This document shows, piece by piece, positions 47,731 to 56,516 of a stretch of 64,000 nt of DNA; position 1 is the first letter of the stretch; every line of letters starts with the position of its first letter. Both the position numbers and the translations under genes were made by a program. The notes beneath the pieces are model-generated. The model had not been told where the DNA came from. It did no database searches and saw only the letters and a program-made list of their open reading frames with translations. Source of the DNA: Streptomyces monomycini (GTDB lineage Bacteria; Actinomycetota; Actinomycetes; Streptomycetales; Streptomycetaceae); the NCBI RefSeq assembly GCF_022271435.1, contig NZ_JAFIQY010000010.1, positions 62,001 through 126,000 of the forward strand, read 5' to 3'.

Positions 47731-50700
47731 TCAGCCCTCCGCCCCTCGCGACAGCCGTACGGTCACGATCTGGAACGGCCGCAGCGTCAGCGCCACCCGC
47801 CCGTCCCGCACCTCACCGACGGCCGAACCGGCCGTCTCCCGCTCCAGCAGATCCGTCTCCACGGCCCCCGCCACCGGGAACCCGGCCGTGAGCGTCGCCG
47901 ACGCCCGGCCGCCGTGCGACTCGTACAGCCGGACCACGACGTCGCCGCTCCGGTCCTCGGCCAGCTTCACGGCCTCCGCCACCACCGCGTCGTTGTCGAC
48001 CGCGACCAGCGGCTCGACCGGCCCGCCGCCCCGCACCGTGCGCTCGGGCAGGTTGATCCAGTGTCCCTCCCGTACCGCGTCGCCGACCGCCGCGCCGGGC
48101 GCGAGCGCGTGCCGCAGGCGGTGCCGGCCCTGGTCGGTCTCCGGGTCCGGGTAGCGGGGTGCCCGCAGCAGGGACAGCCGTACGGTCGTGGTCTGGCCGC
48201 CGTCGGGGCGGATGTCGCGGGTGACGTCGTGCCCGTACGTGGAGTCGTTGACGAGGGCCGCGCCCCAGCCCGGTTCCTCGACCTGGATCCAGCGGTGCGC
48301 GCAGATCTCGAACTTGGCGGCCTCCCAGGACGTGTTGGTGTGGGTGGCGCGGAAGACGTGCCCGAACTGGGTCTCGGAGGCGGACCGGTCGGCCTTCACG
48401 TCCAGCGGGAAGGCGGCCTTGAGGAACGTCTCGGTCTCCCGCCAGTCCACCTCGGTGTCGATGTCCAGCACCTTGGCGCCGGACCGCAGCGTCAGGTGCT
48501 GTACGACGGTGGAGCCGTGCCCGAAGGACCGGGCGACCTTGACCCGTACCTCGTGCGGGCCGGCCGCGTCGACCGTCAGCTCGTCCACGGACACCAGGTC
48601 GGTGACGTTGTGCCGGTAGAACTCGTCCACGTCCCAGGCGTCCCACATGTTGGGGAAGTCCGGGTGGATCTGGAGGAGGTTGGCCGCCGCGCCCGGTGCC
48701 ACGGCCTCTCGTTCGGCCTCGATGTCATATGCCGACACGACCAGCCCGCGGGCGTCGATCTCGATCCGCAGCCGGCCGTTGGCGAGACGGTGGCCGCCGG
48801 TGGCCCGACCGTCCACGGTCAGCGGCTCGACCGTCACCGGGTGTACGGAGACGGGCGCGCCGCTCTGGGCGGGTGCCTGTCCGGCCACCTGCCCAGGTGC
48901 CGGCTGCGCGCCGCCCGCCGGGACGCCGCGGCGCGCGTGCGGTGCCGCGTTGAAGACGATCTCCTGGGTGCCGGGTCCGGCCAGCGCGCTCTGCGCGGCG
49001 CGGACGATCCCGGTCAGCTCCTCGCGTACCCGCGCGTACGTGTCCCGGGCCTCCCGGTGCACCCAGGCGATCGACGAGCCGGGCAGGATGTCGTGGAACT
49101 GGTGCAGCAGCACCGTCTTCCAGATCCGCTCCAGGTCCTCGTACGGGTACTCGTGGCCCGGTACCCGTACGGCCGCGGTGGCGGCCCACAGCTCGGCCTC
49201 GCGCAGCAGGGACTCGCTGTGCCGGTTGCCCTGCTTGGTCTTGGCCTGGGAGGTGTACGTGCCGCGGTGCAGCTCCAGGTACAGCTCGCCCGCCCACACC
49301 GGCGCGTCCGGATACTCCGCGTGCGCCTTCTCGAAGAACGCGTCGGGCCGCTCGATCTCGACCCGCGGCGAGCCCTCCAGGTCCCGCAGACGGGCGGCGC
49401 GGGCCAGCATCTCGCGGGTGGCTCCGCCACCGCCGTCGCCCCACCCGAAGGGCGCGAGCGACCGCGAACCCCGCCCCTTCTCACGGTAGTTGCGGGCCGC
49501 GTGCGCCATCTCCTTCCCGCCGAGATCGGAGTTGTACGTGTCGACCGGCGGGAAGTGGGTGAAGACGCGGGTGCCGTCGATGCCCTCCCACCAGAAGGTG
49601 TGGTGCGGGAACCTGTTGACCTGGCTCCAGGAGATCTTCTGCGTCAGGAACCACGTCGAGCCCGACAGCTTCACGAGCTGGGGCATGGCCGCCGTGTAGC
49701 CGAAGGAGTCCGGCAGCCACACCTCCTTCGTCTCGATGCCGAACTCGTCCAGGAAGAACTTCTTCCCGTACAGGAACTGCCGGGCCATCGCCTCGCCGCC
49801 GACCATGTTGGTGTCCGACTCCACCCACATGCCGCCGACCGGCACGAACTGCCCCGCCTCGATCTTCGCCTTGACCTTGGCGAACACCTCGGGGCGGTGC
49901 TCCTTGATCCAGGCGAGCTGCTGCGCCTGGGACATGGCGAAGACGAACTCGGGGTGCCCGTCCATCAGGTTGACCATGTTCGAGGAGGTACGGGCCACCT
50001 TGCGGACCGTCTCGCGCAGCGGCCACAGCCAGGCGGAGTCGATGTGCGCGTGGCCGACCGCGCTGACGCGGTGGGCCGAGGCGTGAGCCGGGGACGCGAG
50101 GACGTCCGCGAGCTGCTCGCGCGCCCGCGCGGCGGTGCCGGGGATGTCCTTCAGGTCGACGGCGTCCAGGGCGCGTTCGACGGCGCGCAGAATGCCGTGG
50201 CGGCGCGCGTCGGCCACGTCCAGCTCCCCCATCAGGCTGCCCAGCACCTCCAGGTCCTGAACCAGTTCCCAGACCTCGGTCTCGAAGACGACGAGGTCCA
50301 TCCGCCGCAGCCGGTACAGCGGCGCGTGGCTCGCGGTCAGCCGGTCGCCCTCGTAGGTGGGGCGGTGGTCCGCCAGAACCGGGTTGGAGGCGGCCTCCAC
50401 GTACAGCTCGACCTCCTCGTCGCCGGTGGCGGCGTCGGCGACCCGCACCCAGTCGTTGCGCGGGTTCAGGCCCTTCACCGCCTCGCCGTCCGCCCGGTAG
50501 ACCAGGCCCTCGCACTGGAAACCGGGCATGTTCGCGTCGAAGCCGAGGTCCAGTACGGCTTCGACGGCGCGCCCGGCCCAGTCCGCCGGGACCCGCCCGG
50601 TGACCCGGAACCAGGTGGTGCCCCAGGCCGGCCCCCACCCCTCCCCGGTCTTCGTCGGTTCGTAGGCGGCGGCCAGGCCCTCGGCGGGCGGCACCGGCTC

Positions 50701-50820
50701 GCCCGGCGCCTCCCAGCGCTCGACCGTCAGCGGCACGGACCGGCTGCGGACGGCGGGCACGATGCGGTCGTTCAGGACTCGGCGTAGACGGTGTTCCACG
50801 ATGCTGCGGTCGTCGTGCAT
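47731..50820 (-). CDS. GH38 alpha-mannosidase
   Basis: A 1029-residue cytosolic alpha-mannosidase: N-terminal accessory domain, zinc site HAHID (257-261, first ligands), NMVNLMDGHPEFVFAMSQAQQLAW, and the catalytic nucleophile D371 in WLPDSFGY. A second metal-ligand region with HDI lies in LLHQFHDILPGSSI, followed by C-terminal beta-domains. It removes alpha-linked mannose from imported oligosaccharides. It is the last gene of a locus with GH85, GH5 and an ABC importer on the same strand, and lies 100 bases after the GH85 gene. No signal peptide, so it acts on material already imported. Confidence 0.93.
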   Translation of the reverse strand: MHDDRSIVEHRLRRVLNDRIVPAVRSRSVPLTVERWEAPGEPVPPAEGLAAAYEPTKTGEGWGPAWGTTWFRVTGRVPADWAGRAVEAVLDLGFDANMPGFQCEGLVYRADGEAVKGLNPRNDWVRVADAATGDEEVELYVEAASNPVLADHRPTYEGDRLTASHAPLYRLRRMDLVVFETEVWELVQDLEVLGSLMGELDVADARRHGILRAVERALDAVDLKDIPGTAARAREQLADVLASPAHASAHRVSAVGHAHIDSAWLWPLRETVRKVARTSSNMVNLMDGHPEFVFAMSQAQQLAWIKEHRPEVFAKVKAKIEAGQFVPVGGMWVESDTNMVGGEAMARQFLYGKKFFLDEFGIETKEVWLPDSFGYTAAMPQLVKLSGSTWFLTQKISWSQVNRFPHHTFWWEGIDGTRVFTHFPPVDTYNSDLGGKEMAHAARNYREKGRGSRSLAPFGWGDGGGGATREMLARAARLRDLEGSPRVEIERPDAFFEKAHAEYPDAPVWAGELYLELHRGTYTSQAKTKQGNRHSESLLREAELWAATAAVRVPGHEYPYEDLERIWKTVLLHQFHDILPGSSIAWVHREARDTYARVREELTGIVRAAQSALAGPGTQEIVFNAAPHARRGVPAGGAQPAPGQVAGQAPAQSGAPVSVHPVTVEPLTVDGRATGGHRLANGRLRIEIDARGLVVSAYDIEAEREAVAPGAAANLLQIHPDFPNMWDAWDVDEFYRHNVTDLVSVDELTVDAAGPHEVRVKVARSFGHGSTVVQHLTLRSGAKVLDIDTEVDWRETETFLKAAFPLDVKADRSASETQFGHVFRATHTNTSWEAAKFEICAHRWIQVEEPGWGAALVNDSTYGHDVTRDIRPDGGQTTTVRLSLLRAPRYPDPETDQGRHRLRHALAPGAAVGDAVREGHWINLPERTVRGGGPVEPLVAVDNDAVVAEAVKLAEDRSGDVVVRLYESHGGRASATLTAGFPVAGAVETDLLERETAGSAVGEVRDGRVALTLRPFQIVTVRLSRGAEG

Positions 50821-50920
50821 GCGGGTGCTCCGGTGGGTGTGTGGCGGGTGGGGGTGGGTGCGGGGTGATCACGAACGGGTTGCGCGGTTCTGCGGGTTTT
50901 CTGCCCCTTGGGCGGGTGAC

Positions 50921-53152
50921 CTACCAGGTGAATACGGCCGCGGCGGCCGCCGAAGAGGCGTACAGCTCGCCGACCGCCCGCACTTCCAGCCGGGTTCCCG
51001 GCTCGCCGGACGTACGCCGCAGCGCGGGCAGGTAGCAGGCGGTGCCGCAGGTCCCGCCCAGGAAGCGGCGCTTTCCGTCCGGGAGGATCTGGTGCACTTC
51101 GTAGTGCCTGACGGGGGCGGCCTTGGCCGACGGCTTCCAGCTGAGCCGTAGTTCGGCCACGCCGTCGCCCGTGATGTGCGAGGCGGCGATGCGCAAGGCG
51201 CTCGGCGGCGCGGGCGTGTGCGCGGCGGGCTCGCCGTCCCGTACGGCGAGGGCGCCGAGCCGCCAGCGCACGGGGCTGCCGCCGGGGGCGCTCAGGCGGA
51301 CACCGAGCGCGTACGCGGTACGGCCGGGGCCGTCCCCCATGTGCGCGGTACGGCCGGGCCCGTACCCGATCCGTACGGTTGAAGTGACCCAGCCGTCCGC
51401 GGCCCGGACTGCCTTCGCGGGAATCCGGCGGAACTCCGGCCGCCCGCCCGCCTCCGCGGGCTCCTCGTACGCCACGGCCGCCTCCACGGTGACCGCCGCC
51501 GAACCCTCGTCGGCGCGGTGGGTGATCTCCAGGACGGTGCCGGCGCGCAGGGGCAGCCGCGTCCGGTACAGCTCCAGCGTCACGGGGCGGTCGAGCGCGC
51601 CGTCCACGAGCAGACTGCTGCCGCCGCGCCACGCCGCCCCGAAGTCGAAGCCGACAGCGGGCCGCCGAAACGTTCCGCCGCCGTCTGCCCACAGCGCCCA
51701 GCGCCGCCCCGGCAGCCGGTCCTGAAGGCCGAGGTGGTTCCACTCGGCCTCGCCGGCCCGCGCCCCGCCCTCGTACCAGGCCGTCCCGTGCCCGGTGTTG
51801 AACGTGGAGGCGAACGGTACGGAGGTGACGGTCGAGCGGTCCGCGACCGTACGGGCGGCCGGGCGCCAGGAGCCCGGCCCGGCGGGCGCCGACGGGTCGG
51901 TGTTCCGCCCGCCCCAGAACTGGTCGTCGCGCGCGTGGAACGGCCCGGGCGCCTCGCCGGAGCGGCGCGTCCACTCGGGCCGGTAGAGCCCGTACGACAC
52001 CACGTGGTCCCGGCCCTCCGGCACGAAGGCGTCCCAGTTCACGCGCGCGTCCCAGCCGCTCGCCTCGACGTCGACACCGGCCCACAGCTCGTACGGCGAA
52101 CGCCCCAGCCGCCGGGCGTACGCGGCCGACGACGCCAGCCGGGCCGCGCTCCACCGGAAGTCGACGAACATCGTGTCGGACAGCTTCCGGCCCCCGCGCT
52201 GGAAGAACATCGCGTTCTTGTCGTTCAGCGCGCCCTGCCAGCCGACCCGGCCGTCCGCGTTGAACGCGTCGTACCAGGTGATGCGCAGTTCGGGCGCGCC
52301 CTGGCGCAGCGCCTGCACGAAGTCGGCGAACTGCCGGGCCAGCGCGGGGTCGCCGCCGTCGGTCTCGCCGTTGAGGAACCAGCCGTCGAAGCCGTACGTG
52401 CGGGCCACCTGGATCAGCTTGTCCGCCAGCGGGAAGCGGCCGCGCGCGTCCTTCTGGACCAGCTCGCGCGTCCAGGTCAGCTCGCCGCCGTACGCGGTGG
52501 GCGGGAGGAAGACGTTGCCCAGCACGGGCACGCCGTTGCGGTGCGCGGCGTCGGTGACCGGAGCGTTGGGGGCGAGGATGATGCCCTCGCCGGACGAGCC
52601 GCCCCAGAAGACCAGTTCGTCCAGGTAGGCCCAGTGGCTGAGGGCGTAGTAGTCCGCCTTGGGGCCTCCCTGGGAGGGGTTGCCGGCCGTTCCGGCGAAG
52701 GAGACGAGCGCCGAGATCCGGGCCTGGCCGGCACGCGCGGTGGCGTTGGCGGGCACCGGCGTGAAGCGCTCGGCCAGGGGCACGGTCGCGGCGTTGTACG
52801 GCAGGTCCGCGTCGTCCTGCGGGCGCCAGCTCTTCAGGCTGCGCCAGACCGCGCCCGGGTCGGGCTCGCGGCCCTCAGGAAAGCTGTCGGGGAACCAGTA
52901 GGAGGCGAACGGCTGGAGGAAGCCTGCCGCTTTCGGGGGACGTTCCCGTCCCGCCGCTCCGGCGGCGTCCGTCGGTACGGCCACTCTGGACGGGTCCGCC
53001 CGTACGACCGCTCCCGCGCTCCCGGAGGTCAGCGGCAGCGCCAGCCCTGCCGCCGCGGCCCCGGCGACCAGCTTGCGCCGGGACGGCCCGCGCTCGGCGC
53101 CCCCGCCACCGCCCTTGCCCCCACCCCGCTCCGCATCACGTCGTACGTCCAT
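50921..53152 (-). CDS. GH85 endo-beta-N-acetylglucosaminidase, Tat-exported
   Basis: A 743-residue enzyme that cuts the GlcNAc-GlcNAc core of N-glycans. The N-terminus carries a twin-arginine signal (SRRKLVAGAAAAGLALPLTSGSAGA), so it acts outside the cell. GH85 hallmarks are present: YWFPDSFPEG, VFWGGSSGEGIILAP, and the catalytic pair N261-G-E263 in GFDGWFLNGETD, followed by FFQRGG and the WAG-VD strand. C-terminal beta-sandwich and fibronectin-like segments follow (LRLSWKPSAKAAPVRHYEVHQILPDGK). The start at 53152 (MDVRRDAERG) is the most likely; an ATG four codons upstream is possible. Together with GH38 and the importer it makes a glycan-degradation chain. Confidence 0.92.
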   Translation of the reverse strand: MDVRRDAERGGGKGGGGGAERGPSRRKLVAGAAAAGLALPLTSGSAGAVVRADPSRVAVPTDAAGAAGRERPPKAAGFLQPFASYWFPDSFPEGREPDPGAVWRSLKSWRPQDDADLPYNAATVPLAERFTPVPANATARAGQARISALVSFAGTAGNPSQGGPKADYYALSHWAYLDELVFWGGSSGEGIILAPNAPVTDAAHRNGVPVLGNVFLPPTAYGGELTWTRELVQKDARGRFPLADKLIQVARTYGFDGWFLNGETDGGDPALARQFADFVQALRQGAPELRITWYDAFNADGRVGWQGALNDKNAMFFQRGGRKLSDTMFVDFRWSAARLASSAAYARRLGRSPYELWAGVDVEASGWDARVNWDAFVPEGRDHVVSYGLYRPEWTRRSGEAPGPFHARDDQFWGGRNTDPSAPAGPGSWRPAARTVADRSTVTSVPFASTFNTGHGTAWYEGGARAGEAEWNHLGLQDRLPGRRWALWADGGGTFRRPAVGFDFGAAWRGGSSLLVDGALDRPVTLELYRTRLPLRAGTVLEITHRADEGSAAVTVEAAVAYEEPAEAGGRPEFRRIPAKAVRAADGWVTSTVRIGYGPGRTAHMGDGPGRTAYALGVRLSAPGGSPVRWRLGALAVRDGEPAAHTPAPPSALRIAASHITGDGVAELRLSWKPSAKAAPVRHYEVHQILPDGKRRFLGGTCGTACYLPALRRTSGEPGTRLEVRAVGELYASSAAAAAVFTW

Positions 53153-53194
53153 TGCGTCCTCCACCGCTCGTCCCGCTCTCCGGTCATGTCCGCG

Positions 53195-53318
53195 CCCGTA
53201 CTGATCCGATCCGATCCGCTCCGATCCGCTCCCTTCCGTTCCGCTCCCTTCCGCTCCCTTCCGCTCCCTTCCGTTCCCTTCCGTTCCGCTCCGCTCTTCT
53301 CCGCTCCCTTCCGTTCCT
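53195..53318 (-). repeat. Polypurine (minus strand) repeat tract before the GH85 gene
   Basis: On the minus strand the interval is an array of GGAAGGGAGC-type decamers with GGATC pentamers at its 3' end, almost entirely purine. It lies between the GH5 stop and the GH85 start, within the leader of GH85 if the genes are cotranscribed. The many GGAGC/GGAAGG units resemble ribosome-binding sequences. Confidence 0.7.
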
Positions 53319-54580
53319 CACTTCACGTCCGAGGGCCACACCACCTCCGTGATCCCCCGCCCCGCCAGGTAGGCGGCATCGCGCGCCCGGTCCGCCAGGA
53401 CGGCGCCCGCCCGCACGCCCTGGTCGGCCAGCCGGACCCACGCCTCGAAGAAGGGCCCGCCCGGCGCGCAGACCGACCGGCGCGGCGCCGTGGCGGCGTC
53501 CCCCGCGTCCAGGACCAGCGCGGTCGTCCGGCGTACCGGCGGGGGCGGCTCGGCCCGCAGCCGGGCCGCGGTCTCGGCCACCGCCCGCCCCGCCGGCTTG
53601 ACCGCGCCGTCCGAGGTGAGCAGCCCGAGCCCGTACTCCAGCTCCGGGAAGTCCGCCAGCTCGCGGGACACGTCGTGCGAACACCACCACGTGATGCCGG
53701 AAAGCTCTTCGCAGGTCAGGGCGTTGTCGAGGGTGGCCGTGGCGAACGCGGCGGCGTGTTCGGGCGGGACGAGCGGGGCGGGCGCGCCGACCTCCTGGAG
53801 CCAGACCGGCCGCGCCGGGTCGTCGGCCCAGGCCGTGGCCACCTGGATCAGGTACTCGGCCAGCCGTACCGTCGCCGTCCCGTCGTGGCCGTGCCGCTGG
53901 GCGGTCCCGTTGAAGACCCAGGAGTGGAGGGTGGTGGCCCGGCCGAGGCGCGCGGCCTGGGCGGGGGTGAAAGGGTGGCCGTCCTGGAACCACACCGCGT
54001 CGTACTCGGCGTGGGTGTGCGCCCGTCCCGGCGCGGCCCGCTCGCACACGTCCAGCAGCCGGGTCAGCCACTGCCCGGCCTCCTCGTACGTGCACGGGTC
54101 GGGGTCCGGGTGCGGCGGCCCCGAGAACTGGTTGACCTCGTTTCCCAGCGTCATACCCAGGAAGTTGGGACGCCCGGCAAGGGACGTCGCGAGGGTTTCC
54201 AGGTAGCGGGCAGCGCCGTCGACCGCCTCCGTGTCGGTGAACATGTTGCGCCGGTGCCAGGTGCGCAGCCAGGACGGTACGAAGTCGAAGCTGGACAGGT
54301 GGCCCTGGAGGGCGTCCACGGCGACGTCCAGGCCGCACTGCGCGGCCGCGTCCACCAGCTGCCCCAGCTGGTCGACGGCGCGCGGACGGATGAGGGAACG
54401 GTTCGGCTGGAAGACCGGCCAGAGGGCGAAGACCCGGATGTGGTCCAGGCCGAGCGCCGCGAGCGCGTCCAGGTCGCGGCGTACGGCGTCGAGGTCGAAA
54501 TCCAGCCAGTGGTGGAACCAGCCGTGGCTGGGCGTGTAGTTGGCGCCCATACGGGGCGCACGGCCGGCGGACGACGTCAC
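53318..54580 (-). CDS. GH5-like (cellulase/mannanase fold) glycoside hydrolase
   Basis: A 420-residue retaining glycoside hydrolase of the (beta/alpha)8 clan. The acid/base is E148 in TLGNEVNQ, the nucleophile E263 in WLQEVGAP; other family points are HIRVFALWPVFQPN and TWWCSHDVS. No signal peptide is seen. Relatives include beta-mannosidases and mannanases; a role in cleaving the beta-mannosyl core of N-glycans after GH38/GH85 would fit but is inferred. The GTG at 54580 follows AAGGGA by six bases. It lies 11 bases after the permease gene, in one operon. An internal ATG (codon 11, MGANYTPSHGW) is an alternative start. Confidence 0.85.
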   Translation of the reverse strand: MTSSAGRAPRMGANYTPSHGWFHHWLDFDLDAVRRDLDALAALGLDHIRVFALWPVFQPNRSLIRPRAVDQLGQLVDAAAQCGLDVAVDALQGHLSSFDFVPSWLRTWHRRNMFTDTEAVDGAARYLETLATSLAGRPNFLGMTLGNEVNQFSGPPHPDPDPCTYEEAGQWLTRLLDVCERAAPGRAHTHAEYDAVWFQDGHPFTPAQAARLGRATTLHSWVFNGTAQRHGHDGTATVRLAEYLIQVATAWADDPARPVWLQEVGAPAPLVPPEHAAAFATATLDNALTCEELSGITWWCSHDVSRELADFPELEYGLGLLTSDGAVKPAGRAVAETAARLRAEPPPPVRRTTALVLDAGDAATAPRRSVCAPGGPFFEAWVRLADQGVRAGAVLADRARDAAYLAGRGITEVVWPSDVK

Positions 54581-54591
54581 ATCGCTTCCCT

Positions 54592-55473
54592 TCACGTCTT
54601 CAGCGCCCCTTCGCCCACGCCCTTGAAGAAGAACCGCTGAAGGGCGAAGAAGAGCGCCATCATCGGGATCAGCGCGGCCATCGCGCCGGCCGCGATCAGC
54701 CGCTGGTCGTTGACCGTGGTGGCCCCGGCCAGCGATTTGAGTCCGAGCTGCAGGGTGTAGTGATCGCTGTTGGTCAGCACGATCAGCGGCCACAGGAAGT
54801 CGTCCCAGGCGCCCATGAAGCTGGTCAGGCAGACCACCGCCAGCGCGCCCTTGGCGGCCGGCACGAACACCTTCGTGAAGCGCTGCCACTCGTTCGCCCC
54901 GTCCAGCACCGCGGCTTCCTCCACCTCCTTCGGTACGGCGAGGAATGCGGCCCGCATGATCATCAGGTTCAGCACGGAGACCGCGCCGGGCAGCCAGACG
55001 CCGACGAGCGTGTCCACCAGCCCCATGGAACGCACCGTGAGGAACATCGAGATCATCACGGACTCGAAGGGGAACATCAGCGTCGCGACCAGCACCGTGA
55101 ACACGGCCCGCCGCCCACGCCACCCGGCCCTCGACAGCGCGTAACCGCCCATCGCGGCGAACACGCAGTTGGAGGTGACGGCCAGCGCCGCGACGATCAG
55201 CGTGTTGCCCACGTAGTGCAGCAGGGGGAACGACTCGGCGACCCGTACGTAGTTGTCCAGCGTCGGCTGGCTGGGCAGCACACCCCCGTACACATCCTCC
55301 CCGCGCCCCTTCAGCGACGTCAGGAACTGCCAGACGATGGGCCCCAGCATCACCACCAGCATCAGGCACAACGTCAGATAGCGGCCGGACAGACCGAGAA
55401 CCGCCTTGCGGCCACGGCCCCCGACAGGGGCGCGCCGGGCCCGCCGTGCACCTGGCGAGGACAGTACGGTCAC
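54592..55473 (-). CDS. Carbohydrate ABC transporter permease (MalG type)
   Basis: A 293-residue membrane protein with six helices and the EAA loop (EEAAVLDGANEWQRFTKVFVPAAK) that docks the ATPase. Residues ~65-100 carry the periplasmic segment typical of CUT1 permeases (PSQPTLDNYVRVAESFPLLHYVGNTLIV). It overlaps the previous permease gene by four bases (ATGA). The operon has no ATPase gene; like most Streptomyces CUT1 importers it probably uses the shared ATPase MsiK. Confidence 0.93.
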   Translation of the reverse strand: MTVLSSPGARRARRAPVGGRGRKAVLGLSGRYLTLCLMLVVMLGPIVWQFLTSLKGRGEDVYGGVLPSQPTLDNYVRVAESFPLLHYVGNTLIVAALAVTSNCVFAAMGGYALSRAGWRGRRAVFTVLVATLMFPFESVMISMFLTVRSMGLVDTLVGVWLPGAVSVLNLMIMRAAFLAVPKEVEEAAVLDGANEWQRFTKVFVPAAKGALAVVCLTSFMGAWDDFLWPLIVLTNSDHYTLQLGLKSLAGATTVNDQRLIAAGAMAALIPMMALFFALQRFFFKGVGEGALKT

Positions 55474-56507
55474 CTCTCGTCTCCTTTCGACAGCCGGTGC
55501 CCCAGCAGGCTGAACGCCAGCGTCAGCAGGAACAGCAGGATCGATACGGCTGCCGCGTAACCGGTCTCGCCCGCGAAGCCCAGCCCGACCTGCCGGATCA
55601 GGAACGGCAGCGTCCGGGCCCCGCCGCCGGGGCCGCCGCTCTCCCCGCCGAGGATGTAGATCTCGGTGAACACGCGCAGCGCAGAGATCGCCGACAACGT
55701 CCCGACCAGCAGCATCATCGGTTTCACGCTGGGGATGGTGATGCTGAGGAAGCGGCGTACGGCCCCGGCGCCGTCGAGCGCGGCGGCCTCGTACAGCGAC
55801 GTCGGCACGTTCCCCAGCGCCGCGAGGTAGAAGACCATGTAGTAGCCCAGGCCCTTCCAGATCGTGACGATCATGGCGGAGACCAGAAGCATCGTGGAGT
55901 CGGTCAGAAATGGAATCGGCCCGGAGATCAGGTGCAGCTTTTCGAACACGGTGTTGACCAGTCCGTCACTGCGCAGCACCCACTGCCAGATCAGCCCGAC
56001 GACGACCGCCGACGCGATGACCGGCGTATAGAAGGCGGAGCGGAAGAAGCCGATGCCGGGCACCTTCCGCTGCACGAGGACGGCCAGCGCCAGCGGCAGC
56101 AGCACCAGGCACGGCACGACGACGGCCAGGTAGACGACGCTGTTGACGGTCGCCGTCCAGAAGTCGGGGTCGTCGAGCGCCCGCCCGTAGTTCTCCAGGC
56201 CCACGAAGCGGCCGCCGCGCAGGATCTGGGCGTCGGTGAGCGACAGGATGACGGTGTTGACAAAAGGCCAGAGACTGAACAGCACCACCATGACCAGGCC
56301 CGGCAGCAGGAAGAGGTACGGCGTCCACCAACGGCGGTGCACCAGGCCGGTGTCCGTGTCGAGAGCTGTGCGGCTGCGTCGGGCCGCGCGTCGGGAGGGG
56401 GCGGAGGTGAGTGTGGCCGGGCCCGAGGTCGAGGTCGTCGGGGCCTCCGCGGCCGGGGGAGCCGTCGTGTGAGCGGTGCGCTTCGTGCGCGTCGTACCGG
56501 ATGCCAT
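55470..56507 (-). CDS. Carbohydrate ABC transporter permease (MalF type)
   Basis: A 345-residue membrane protein with six or more helices after a ~60-residue Ala/Pro/Thr/Arg-rich cytoplasmic leader. It has RWWTPYLFLLPGLVMVVLFSLWPFVNTVILSLTD as first helix and the EAA loop YEAAALDGAGAVRRFLSITIPSVKPM. It is the partner of the MalG-type permease. The ATG at 56507 lies just after the solute-binding protein stop at 56517. Substrate is inferred from the operon to be a mannose-containing oligosaccharide. Confidence 0.92.
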   Translation of the reverse strand: MASGTTRTKRTAHTTAPPAAEAPTTSTSGPATLTSAPSRRAARRSRTALDTDTGLVHRRWWTPYLFLLPGLVMVVLFSLWPFVNTVILSLTDAQILRGGRFVGLENYGRALDDPDFWTATVNSVVYLAVVVPCLVLLPLALAVLVQRKVPGIGFFRSAFYTPVIASAVVVGLIWQWVLRSDGLVNTVFEKLHLISGPIPFLTDSTMLLVSAMIVTIWKGLGYYMVFYLAALGNVPTSLYEAAALDGAGAVRRFLSITIPSVKPMMLLVGTLSAISALRVFTEIYILGGESGGPGGGARTLPFLIRQVGLGFAGETGYAAAVSILLFLLTLAFSLLGHRLSKGDER

Positions 56508-56516
56508 CACCGGTCA

